From NCBI GenBank assembly GCA_035048815.1, contig JAUCBN010000025.1, forward strand, positions 8,766,501 through 8,830,500: a stretch of 64,000 bases of DNA, given 5' to 3'. Below the pieces are notes generated by a model. It saw nothing but the letters and a program-made list of their open reading frames with translations, was not told the origin of the DNA and ran no database searches. How positions within the stretch are numbered: the stretch's first letter is position 1; each line of letters opens with the position of its first letter. Below are positions 55,846-64,000 of the stretch, piece after piece. The stretch is from Abelmoschus esculentus. Lineage: Eukaryota > Streptophyta > Magnoliopsida > Malvales > Malvaceae. A program made the position numbers and the translations under genes.

Positions 55846-56396
55846 AAATCAGAATTTGCACAGGGTGAAGATTCAAGTACGAACGTCCAAGCAACCAACT
55901 CCGAGAAGTTCCTCAAGTTTGATTGCTCAAAACCAGTTTGTAAGTTGAGTTTTGTGGCAACGTTTCTGTTTTGTTTAGTCCTTGAAAATTTTATTTTACT
56001 ATTCAATCCCTAAAATTTTTTGTTTCCTCTTTTAAACTTTTCCCTTCTTTCTATTTGCACACCTAACCTTTGTTTCAGCCCAAACACCATCATTTCTTAG
56101 GATATTTGACAAGTTTTGAGTAAGTTCTTCTAAGAACTTGGTTTGAGATATTTGAGAGGTAAAAGGCAAGAGAGTGGTGAGCACAGAAGAGGAAATAAAA
56201 GCCAGAATTCCCAGAGTGTAAACACGAGTGAATTGAGTGCCATCTTTCTATTCCTTGGAGTGACCATGAGGATTTTTGTGTGTGAGTATTGTTGAGGTTT
56301 TTTTCATTAACTATCAATGTTTCTAGAATCTTGCATTTCTCCATCTACTTCTAGACAGGTTTTGATTACAAAAGAACATTAAGTGTTCATTCAATA
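55846..56396. other. Unassigned spacer
   Basis: About 550 bp between the SIRE-like LTR and the Reina-like protease. It is T-rich in part, with no recognised domain, repeat or palindrome. It may be leader or decayed gag of the Reina-like element, or flanking DNA. Confidence 0.5.
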
Positions 56397-57116
56397 GAAG
56401 ATAACCAAAGGGAGAACATCTTTCACACCTGTGATCATGTTAATGGAAAGGTGTGTAGCATAATCATTGACAGAGGAAGTTGCACAAACATAGCTAGCAC
56501 TATGATGGTGGAAAGGCTTGATTTGAGGACCTTTGAACATCCACAGCCTTACAAACTACAACGGCTAAGCAATGAAGGTGAGTGCAGCGTGTCAAGACAA
56601 GTACAAGTGTCAATTTCCATAGGAAGTTACAAGGTTGAAATCTTATGTGATGTATTACCGATGAACGTCTGCCATATCATCCTTGGGAGGCCCTCTCAAT
56701 TTGATAAGAAGGCAATACATGATGGTCACTTAAACCATTATATTTTCAAGTTTGAAGACCGAAAGATCACGTTGACACCTTTGACGCCAAAACAAGTGAG
56801 GAATGATCAAGATGCCTTGAAAGAAAGCCTAGCGTCATGGAAGAAGTCCTCCAAAGAAGACACTAAGAAGATGATCTTTTATGCTCGTGGGAGGGACATT
56901 CGGAGGCACCTTTCCACACAACAAAACGTGCTTGTACTTATCTACAAAGAAAGTTGTTTTAGCACTAACACCCTTGAAGGTTTGCCTTTAAATATTTCTC
57001 AACTTTTGCAGGAATTCAAGGATATGTTCCCTGATGATCTTCCTAGTGGATTACCTCCCGTTAGAGGAATTGAGCACCAGATAGATTTCATGCTTGGAGC
57101 CACCATTCCTAATTGA
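56397..57116 (+). pseudogene. Reina-like Ty3/gypsy protease
   Basis: Open from 56451 for 221 residues; similarity begins slightly upstream (RENIFHT). Aspartic protease: SIIIDRGSCTNIAS with the catalytic Asp but Arg beside it where a small residue is expected, and HIILGRPSQFDKK near the end. It then enters the N-terminal RT extension (EFKDMFPDDLPSGLPPVRGIEHQIDF) and stops at TGA 57114. Gag is not present upstream. Reina-like assignment rests on this motif set together with the RT and RNase H downstream. Confidence 0.85.
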
Positions 57117-57790
57117 CCTGCTTATAGGAGAAATCAAGAAGAGACCAAGGAGTTACAACACCAAATATGGGAACTTATAGAGAAGGGATATATTAGAGAA
57201 AGCTTGAGTCCTTGTGCCGTGCCAGTTTTGTTAGTTCCAAAGAAGGATGGTTCATGGAGGATGTGTGTGGATTGTAGGGCTATCAACCAAATCACAGTCA
57301 AGTATCGACATCCCATACCCAGATTGGATGATATGTTAGATGAACTCAGTGGGGCTAGCATATTCTCCAAGATTGATCTCAAAAGTGGTTATCATCGAAT
57401 CAGAATGTGAGAAGGGGATGAGTGGAAAACAACTTTCAAAGCTAAGCAAGGTTTGTACGAGTGGATGGTTATGCCTTTTGGCCTAACCAATGCCCCTAGC
57501 ACTTTCATGAGATTGATGAATCATGTCTTACGGCCTTACATTGGTAAGTTTTGTGTTGTTTACTTTGATGATATATTGATATATAGCCGTAACTTGAATG
57601 ACCATGAGAAACATATAAGGGAAGTTCTTAAAATATTGAAAAAGGAGCACTTATGTGCCAATCTATCGAAATGTGTCTTTTGTACTAATGAGTTATCTTT
57701 CCTAGGATTTATTGTAAGTTCACAGGGATTAAAGGTAGATCCATAGAAGATTCAAGCAATACAAGATTGGCCAAGGCATACCAACATCAA
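57117..57790 (+). pseudogene. Reina-like reverse transcriptase
   Basis: Two open pieces: 57204-57410 (PCAVPVLLVPKKDGSWRMC, RAINQITVKYRHPIPRLDD, FSKIDLKSGYHRI) and 57453-57746 (WMVMPFGLTNAPSTFMRLM, YFDDILIYSRNLNDH). The catalytic YFDD is intact. A TGA at 57408 and a stop at 57744 break it. Domain order and the VPKKDGSWRMC and HTDHE style motifs point to the Reina branch of chromoviruses. Confidence 0.88.
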
Positions 57791-59063
57791 TCAAGTGAGG
57801 AGTTTTCATGGGTTGGCCAGTTTTTAACGAAGATTTGTAGCCAACTTTAGTTCTATTACCTCCCCCTTAACCGAGATTATTAAGAAAAAATCAATCTTAG
57901 AATGGGGTAAACAGCAAGAGGAGGCATTTCAAGAGATCAAAAGGAAGTTAACCGAGGTTCCCTTATTAGCATTATCAGATTTCAATAAAACCTTTGAAGT
58001 TGAGTGTGATGCGTCTGGATTTGGGATATGAGCTGTTTGACACAAGAAGGGCGCCCTATAGCCTATTTTAGCGAAAAGCTAAATGGGGCTACGCTCAACT
58101 ATCCTACATATCACAAGGAGATGTATGACCTTATCCTAGCCCTTGAAACATGACAACATTATTTATGGCCTAAGGAGTTCGTTATTCATACCGACCATGA
58201 AGCTTTGAAGCATATTAAGGGCCAACACAAACTTAACAAGATGCACGCAAAGTGGGTTGAATTTCTCGAATCCTTTCCCTATGTCATCCACTACAAAAAG
58301 GGTAAGGACAATTTAGTATCACATGCACTCTCAAGAAGGTACATAATTCTTAACTTACTACATTCTCAAGTTTTTGGATTCTCTTTTATCAAGGAACAAT
58401 ATGCCACTGATAATGATTTCAAGGAAAGGTATGAATCTTGTGATAAGTTTGCTGAAGGAAAATATTATAAACAAGATGGATATCTTTTCAAGGAGAAGAG
58501 AGTATACATACCGCAAGGTTCTATCCGAGAAGTATTGCTACAAGAGGCACATGAAGGAGGATTAATGGGACATTTTGGCATACACAAGACGTTAGACATC
58601 TTGAAGGAACATTTCTTTTGGCCTAAAATGCGAAGAGATGTGGAACGGTTCTGTGAAAGGTGTCTTGTTTGCAAAAAGGCTAAGTCAAAAGTCATGCCTT
58701 ACGGATTGTACTCCCCGTTGCCTATTCCAACCACACCATGGGAAGACATCTCAATGGATTCCGTGCTTGGATTGCCAAGAACCAAGGCTGGAAGAGATTC
58801 TATCTTTGTGATACTAGATCAATTTTCGAAGATGGCTCATTTCATACCTTGTCATAAGACAGATGATGAAACTCACATTGCCAACTTATTCTGCAAAGAT
58901 GTAGTTCGTTTGCATGGCATACCAAGGAATATCATTTCTAATCGAGACATCAAGTTTTTTAGCCACTTCTGGAGAACTTTGTGGAGCAAAATATGTACTA
59001 AACTACTTTTCTCAACGATTTGCCACCCACAAACAGATGGTCAAATGAAGTGGTCAACCGAGT
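57791..59063 (+). pseudogene. Reina-like RNase H and integrase, cut by an LTR
   Basis: RNase H is badly broken (VECDASGFGI then stops; HTDHEALKHIKGQ and HYKKGKDNLVSHALSRRY recognisable). From 58205 a 287-residue frame covers its end and integrase. The zinc-binding HHCC is intact (HEGGLMGHFGIHKTL, CERCLVCKKAKS). The core has EDISMDSVLGLPR (first Asp) and NIISNRDIKFF (second Asp). After HPQTDGQ one base is missing, and at 59064 an LTR starts, cutting the protein just at the position of the third catalytic acid. The rest of integrase and the chromodomain are not in the window. Confidence 0.9.
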
Positions 59064-59814
59064 TGTAACACCCCAATGTTTTTCCCCAATTAAAAGTCAA
59101 AATCCCTAGTTTATGCCCTAAAATTTGGGAATTTTTGATTCTGAAATCAGTGATCTTTTTAGTAATTTCTGAAAAATTGAGGGTTTAATTTTAAAATCTG
59201 GAACACATCAGACCCTTAATTTTAATTTTACCATAATTTCTTTTGGTAACTCCTTCATCCCCGATTTTGTGTCTCAGTTTTATTCAGGAATTGATTTGTT
59301 TTCCTTTAATTCGGTTTCCTTTTGGTTATCATAGAAAAATCTCTTGCTTTAGCTATTCTTTCAAACCGAGAGAATCCTTTTCATTACCTATATTTTTTAT
59401 TTGAAAGTTTGCATCGAATCCTCTTCTAGTGAGTGTATTTCGGTAAGCCTCTGATCTTTCCTTTCTCCTTTTGATTTTAGTTGCTCGTGGTCACTTTTGT
59501 TGTTGTTGTTTGGTTTTGTTAAGTTCCGGTTTGTTCTGAAGTGTTAAATCGAATAGGTTTGAGTTTTGTCTTGAATCGGTTAAGGGTGTTTAAGGGTTTA
59601 TTTGTTGTTAAATCGAGTATGGTTTTTGAAGGATTTTGAATCGGTTTAGGGGTGTTTTGAATCGGATGCTTGGGACCAATCGAAAAGCATGAAGGTTTGA
59701 ATCTGGAGATTTCTGGTTTCTGGGGAATTCTGGAATTTCTAGATTTTCCCAGAAAATCTAGAAAACCCAGATTTTCCTGGAAAATCCGGGAGCTAGACCA
59801 AACCTTCCACCCGA

Positions 59815-59885
59815 CCGGCCGACCCGACCTAAACCTGACCCGACCCGAACCTGACCCGACCCGAACCGACCCATGACCCGGCCCG
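59815..59885. repeat. GACCCGA-type simple repeat
   Basis: Irregular repeats of ACCCGACC/GAACCTGACCCG, GC-rich against an AT-rich LTR. A chance frame on the opposite strand crosses it. Confidence 0.8.
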
Positions 59886-59887
59886 GT

Positions 59888-59992
59888 TGACGTCACCGCT
59901 GACATCATCTGCTGACGTCACCGATGACGTCATCTGCTGACGTCACTACTAAAGTCATCTGTTGACGTCAGTGTTGACCAGTGCTGATGTCA
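59888..59992. promoter_or_regulatory. Phased TGACGTCA array in LTR
   Basis: Exact TGACGTCA at 59888, 59913, 59925, 59938 and 59963. One- or two-base variants lie at 59900 (TGACATCA), about 59950 and 59985 (TGATGTCA). Steps are about 12.5 bp or twice that. TGACGTCA is the palindromic core bound by plant bZIP factors of the TGA type, so a stress- or hormone-responsive enhancer is plausible. It could equally be a plain tandem repeat. Confidence 0.65.
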
Positions 59993-61244
59993 GCAGTTGA
60001 CTTTTTTTGACCCGATCCCAATTTATGTTTTTCGACGTCCTGAGTCTGATGGCACTATCCGTTTTTCGAAATTCAAACCCAAAGTGTTGTTTTTAGGGCT
60101 TTTATGTTCGAATGCCTTATCTAAAAGTTATTTGTTTTGGGTTCTGAATCAGTTTTTGTTTGGTTCAGGTGACGTAGATTCCGACCCCGAGCATCTGCCT
60201 CCTCCTCCTCCTGGACGACCTCCTATTCATCAGTCTTCAGGACCCGCTCGTGAGTTTCGTTTTATTTTCGTTTCGCGTACTTATCTGATAGTGGCATAGT
60301 AGTGTATCTAACGTTCTATTATTCGTAGGTTCTACTCCTGCTCATTCTAGTAGTAGAGCCCAGTCCAGTAGACGTCAGTATCGACGTTGAGCCTTCTGTT
60401 TTAGGTGTGTTCTCTTCTGTAAATTCCATTATTTTTTGTGTATACAGTTTCTATCATATATAAGCATGTACATACATCATTAAGCCATGTTCTGTTAATA
60501 AGTTACATTTCTGATTCTGATAATTATGCATGCTTCCTGCTAGAATATAAGACTTGCATTCTGATTCTGTATCTGCATAAGACATTGAATCTAGTTGGAT
60601 TATTGTTCAGAGGAAGTTAGTGATTTATTCACTTCTGTTCAGTGGTTCTGTATAATACCACTTCTGTTCAGTGGCTCCACCTGCGGGTTGAGTTCCACTT
60701 CTGTTTGGTGTGATGGAGTTAGAGTGGCTCAGGGGGGGAACCTACTCTTTTGATGGTGTTCGGAGATAGGGGTGCATATCATGCATACTTCATAACATTT
60801 GCATTTCACTGTTCTGTAATCCTGTTTATCTGCACACTAGAGACACACTAGGCTCCCTAGCTTACACCCTTTCAGTTTCCTGTTTCAGATCTCAGACCTA
60901 GTCAACGTACGGTACTTGGAGGATCCTGACTCAGTTTAATAATATTGTATGTTTTACAGTTTTATTTCTGGATTATAAACTTTTATCGGATATTATTTTT
61001 GTAATAAGGACTTGGGACTTTTACTCGGATTTTTCTAAATTATTAATGTTTATTATTTATGGGTTGAACTTTATATTTTTTAAACGTTTAACTTTTTAGT
61101 ATTTAAAATTATTAAATAATTAATAATTTTTCTGAATATCAATTTAATTTTTTATAAAAACCCTAACTTGAAAATCAAGTTACAGAAAAGTAAACCCTAA
61201 CTTTTAATCTAAGGAATTCGGTAAATTTTAAGGGTTACATTTAA

Positions 61245-61256
61245 TAGTATCAGAGC
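61245..61256 (+). other. Primer-binding site (initiator Met tRNA type, one mismatch)
   Basis: TAGTATCAGAGC, five bases after the LTR, differs from TGGTATCAGAGC (seen at 32820 on the other strand) by G to A. Confidence 0.85.
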
Positions 61257-61311
61257 CCAGTTCAACCCTCGGACTGTGAGGTCCAAAATGATTTTTTTTA
61301 ATTTGAAAATA

Positions 61312-62537
61312 ATGGATCTTCTAGTGATATTCCACCTCCTGTGGACCCGCCACAGGATCAGAGTCTGGCTCATGACATAGGAGGGGAGGATTTACCTGAG
61401 GTTCAGACCGAGGCTCAGCAAGACGAGGTTGATCAGTCGGTCTAGAGTGAGGGACCATATGTATCTAGAGACAGTGAGACTGTCGGTTTGGACTCTGTGA
61501 CCATGCAGAGAGAGCTGCTTAGATATCTGCGGCAGAATGAGTGTTCTAGGAAAACTATATCTACGGAGTTTTTGGCTGCTGGGATAACCATGTTCGATGG
61601 TAAGATTGGGATAGACCCAGCTGATGCAGAGTACTGGCTGAAGAAGCTTCAGCGTTTGTTTCTGGAGATGGATTACCCCTCTGATAGGAAGCTGAGGGTG
61701 GCTGTTTCATTGCTTCAAGGAGAGGCCCTGAATTGGTGGGAGGCAGAGGAAAGAGTTACTGCTTCGGATAAGATTGATTAGGAGTTCTTCAGACAAGCAT
61801 TTGAGGATCGGTATATGGGTCCGGAGTATTTAGCTAAGTGCCGAGAGGATTTTCTGAACCTACAACAGAACGATATGTCTGTTAATGATTATGAGATTGA
61901 GTTTCTGCGACTGCTCTAGTATGCCCTTGATATTGTTACTACTGAGAAACAGAAGTGTGATCAATTTTTGAAGGGACTCCGGGTAGCGTTGAAGATTACA
62001 GTTGCCACTCACCATGACACGGAATATAAGATGATCACTCGGCGTGCTAGGACAGCCGAGCGTAATGAGAGCTTGAGAGTTCAGCTGGAGTCTCAGGTTC
62101 AGGACAGAGGTAGACAACAGCCTGCAGCACCTACACAGCACAGTTAGGGTTTTCAATCTCGGAAGAGGGGTCGTGATGAGTTTGAGCCACAGAGTTCTGC
62201 ACGATCTAGACCAGTTACTTCTGTTGTTCCTGCTGCTAGTGGAGCTGGATCCACTAGTACCCGAGCGTTACCTCAGTGTACTTTCTGTAAGAAATGGCAT
62301 TCTGGAGAGTGTTGAATGAGGAGCGAGGCTTGCTTTCGATGTGGTTCTTTTGATCATCGTCTTAGGGACTGTCCAATGTCTCCGCAGTCTGGTTATGCTA
62401 CGGGACAATCTTAGGCATCAGTTCTGGCCCCAACTGGGGGAAGAGGTTAGGGTAGACCTACTGCATCTTGTACTGGTAGTAGAGGCAAACCTAGTCAGTT
62501 CAGGGGAGATGCCAGATTAGGGGGATCTCAACCAAGC
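61312..62537 (+). pseudogene. Tekay-like gag
   Basis: One frame runs from about 61312 with seven stops (61443, 61779, 61917, 62145, 62313, 62412, 62448). Content: acidic Pro-rich N-terminus (SDIPPPVDPPQDQS), the gag core (EYWLKKLQRLF, AVSLLQGEALNWWE, FEDRYMGPEYLAKCREDFL) and two zinc knuckles, CTFCKKWHSGEC and CFRCGSFDHRLRDC. No clear start codon remains; the longest open piece begins at 61488. Domain order and the PBS identify a Tekay/Del-like element. All seven stops are of the kind a single C-to-T or G-to-A change would create. Confidence 0.9.
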
Positions 62538-62992
62538 TTGGTTTATGCTACGAGGAGGCATGAGAACCGAGATGAGCCAAATGTCATTACTGGTACTTTT
62601 TTTGTTCATTCTATCTCTTTATTTGCACTACTTGATAATGGGTCTACACACTCCTATGTTTCTAGTTCTGTATCGGGTTATTTGGAAATTCCTGTAAAGG
62701 ATGTGGGTAGTTCTGTTTCTGTTTATACTCCTGTAGGTAACCCTGTGGAGGTTACCAAAGTTTATAAGAATTGTCCTCTTGAGGTTCATGGAGAAATCTC
62801 TCTGGCTAATTTGATGGAGCTACCATTCGGGGAGTTTGATATGATTCTGGGGATGGATTGGTTCTTTACTCATCGAGTTACTCTGGACTGTGAGCGTAAG
62901 AGGGTAACTCTGAGGACTTCTAATGACCGTGAGGTAACCCTTATCGGTGAGCGTAGAGGGTTTCTGTCCAATCTTGTCTCTGCTCTGAAAAC
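62538..62992 (+). pseudogene. Tekay-like protease, fused by deletion to the RT C-terminus
   Basis: Protease follows gag in the same frame: FALLDNGSTHSYVSS with the catalytic Asp (Asp-Asn-Gly-Ser), then the second-lobe FDMILGMDWFFTHRV. After VSALKTEG the frame goes straight into HVVSAKGIQVDPKKIEAI, which belongs after the RT catalytic core. About 250 residues normally between them, including the catalytic motif, are missing at about 62990-62999, yet the frame is kept. The open frame ends at TGA 63090. Confidence 0.9.
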
Positions 62993-62999
62993 CGAGGGT

Positions 63000-63870
63000 C
63001 ACGTTGTTTCAGCTAAGGGTATCCAGGTTGACCCGAAGAAAATTGAGGCTATTATGGAATGCAAACAACCTAAGAATGTGGCGGAGATTTGAAGCTTTTT
63101 GGGTTTAGCTGGTTATTATCGGAGGTTTGTGGAGAGTTTTTCATCTATTACTACTCCGTTGACCAAGCTTCTGAGGAAAGATGTTCCGTTTATCTGGTCT
63201 GAGGCCCAACAGGAGAGTTTTGAGAAACTCAAATCAGTTTTGACACAAGCGCTGGTTTTGATACAGCCCGAGTCAGGGAAACCCTATACAGTTTACAGTG
63301 ATGCCTCGTACACTGGTTTGGGTTGTGTTCTGATGCAAGACGGGAAGGTAGTGGCTTATGCTTTTCGTTAGTTGCAACCGCATGAGTGTAACTACCCGAC
63401 CCATGATCTGGAGTTAGCAGCGGTGATCTTTGCTTTGAAAATCTGGAGACACTATCTCTATGGAGAGAACTGTTACATCTTCACAGATCATAAGAGTCTG
63501 AAATACCTCCTCACTCAAAAGGAGCTCAACTTGAGACAACGACGAAGGTTGGAGCTTCTGAAGGATTATGACTGTGAGATCGATTACCACCCTGGTAAAG
63601 CTAATGTCGTTGCGGATGCACTGAGTCGCAACGCCATTTCTAATCTGAGAGCTCTGTTTGCTCGGCTGAGTTTATTTGAGGATGGTAGTTTGTTGGCTGA
63701 GCTCCGTGTGGTTCTTACCCTGATATCTGATATTCGGGCTGAACAGCCCAATGACCCTTTCTTGGCACACCGTATTGCTGAGGTCAATGAGGGAACTTCT
63801 CAGGACTTTTCTTTGAATCATGACGAAGTTTATGTTTTCGGGGTCGATATTGTGTTCCAAGGAACTCTGA
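63000..63870 (+). pseudogene. Tekay-like RT tail and RNase H
   Basis: After the RT tail and a TGA at 63090, RNase H is visible: GLAGYYRRFVESFSSI, VYSDASYTGLGCVL (Asp), THDLELAAVIFALKIWRHY (Glu), IFTDHKSLKYL (Asp) and DYHPGKANVVADALSR (last Asp). A TAG at 63369-63371 splits it; the rest is open for 167 residues. The acidic residues are intact. The frame becomes unrelated after about 63850, where one base is missing. Confidence 0.9.
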
Positions 63871-64000
63871 TCTGAAACAAGTTATCCTTCGGGAAGCCCA
63901 TGACAGTCCGTATTCTATGCATCCTGGTGGTGATAAGATGTATAAGAATCTCCGAGAGAAGTATTGGTGGAAAGGTCTAAAACGAGATGTGGTCAGTTTT
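63853..64000 (+). pseudogene. Tekay-like integrase start, runs off window
   Basis: In the frame shifted from RNase H by one base: YCVPRNSDLKQVILREAHD, then SPYSMHPGGDKMYKNL and YWWKGLKRDV. This is the first half of the HHCC zinc-binding domain; the two Cys and the catalytic core lie beyond the window. It parallels AHTSPFTMHPGSVKMYRDL in the minus-strand Tekay-like element at 29406-30026. Confidence 0.88.

Larger units (their letters stand above)
59064..61239 (+). repeat. 5' LTR of a Tekay/Del-like element
   Basis: 2176 bp, TGTAACACCCC to GGGTTACA, followed by a tRNA PBS. It contains a CCCGA-rich simple repeat (59815-59885) and a TGACGTCA array (59888-59992). The target is the Reina-like integrase; the partner end lies beyond the window. 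Confidence 0.92.

Noticed and set aside
55745..56344. Short frames (60-88 residues) in the spacer before the Reina-like protease
   Set aside because: Several overlapping frames on both strands, no motif, no conserved start; treated as non-coding.
59519..59908. 129-residue minus frame and 68-residue plus frame in the LTR at 59064
   Set aside because: Both cross a GACCCGA simple repeat and have repeat-driven composition; no similarity to known domains.

Overview
This window is repeat DNA from a flowering-plant nuclear genome. The evidence is plant-type LTR retrotransposons of several lineages (Tekay/Del-like and Reina-like chromoviruses, Athila-like Ty3/gypsy, SIRE/Maximus-like Ty1/copia), a plant L1 LINE whose ORF2 ends in an RNase H domain, and a tandem satellite with a monomer of about 170 bp. 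The copia/Athila mix suggests a eudicot; I cannot name the species. I found no host protein gene, tRNA, rRNA or CRISPR array. Nearly every coding stretch is a broken piece of a mobile element.

Layout. 1-3926: part of a minus-strand Tekay-like LTR that cut a LINE, whose 3' end survives at 3927-4203. 4204-22753: a satellite array (blocks at 4204-4391, 4698-8540, 14490-15784 and 22696-22753) carrying a LINE scrap (4392-4697) and two long LINEs (8541-14489; 15785-22695). The second LINE is split by a 2.2 kb Athila-like deletion derivative (17509-19669) with a perfect 5-bp target duplication. 22754-26942: a minus-strand Athila-like element whose 3' internal region carries a plus-strand solo LTR (24694-26031, target duplication AGTAT). 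26955-36273: a minus-strand Tekay-like element with integrase but no recognisable gag, protease or RT. 36274-39287: tail of a SIRE-like element. 39206-43431: four near-identical 1056-bp tandem units spanning the SIRE/Athila junction. 42458-51368: the most complete element, Athila-like, with LTR, PBS, gag-pol and integrase. 51369-55845: a second SIRE-like tail with its 3' LTR. 56397-59063: a decayed Reina-like pol. 59064-64000: a plus-strand Tekay-like element (LTR, PBS, gag, protease, RNase H, start of integrase) that has lost its RT catalytic core and runs off the window.

How the parts relate. The order of events is readable: satellite first, then LINEs, then LTR elements into LINEs, then LTR elements into LTR elements. 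All three LINE 3' ends meet the satellite at the same monomer phase. The satellite has a clear higher-order structure: three diverged dimers, repeating every 1015-1018 bp. The LTR lineages carry dense, lineage-typical palindromes: GGTATCGATACC in Tekay-like and SIRE-like elements, CTGCCnnGGCAG in Athila-like elements, and a 12.5-bp phased TGACGTCA array in the Tekay-like LTR at 59064. The Athila-like 3' internal region holds three stem-loops with a compensatory stem change. These signals, the satellite-phase-specific LINE junctions and the tandem promoter amplification are the most interesting content.
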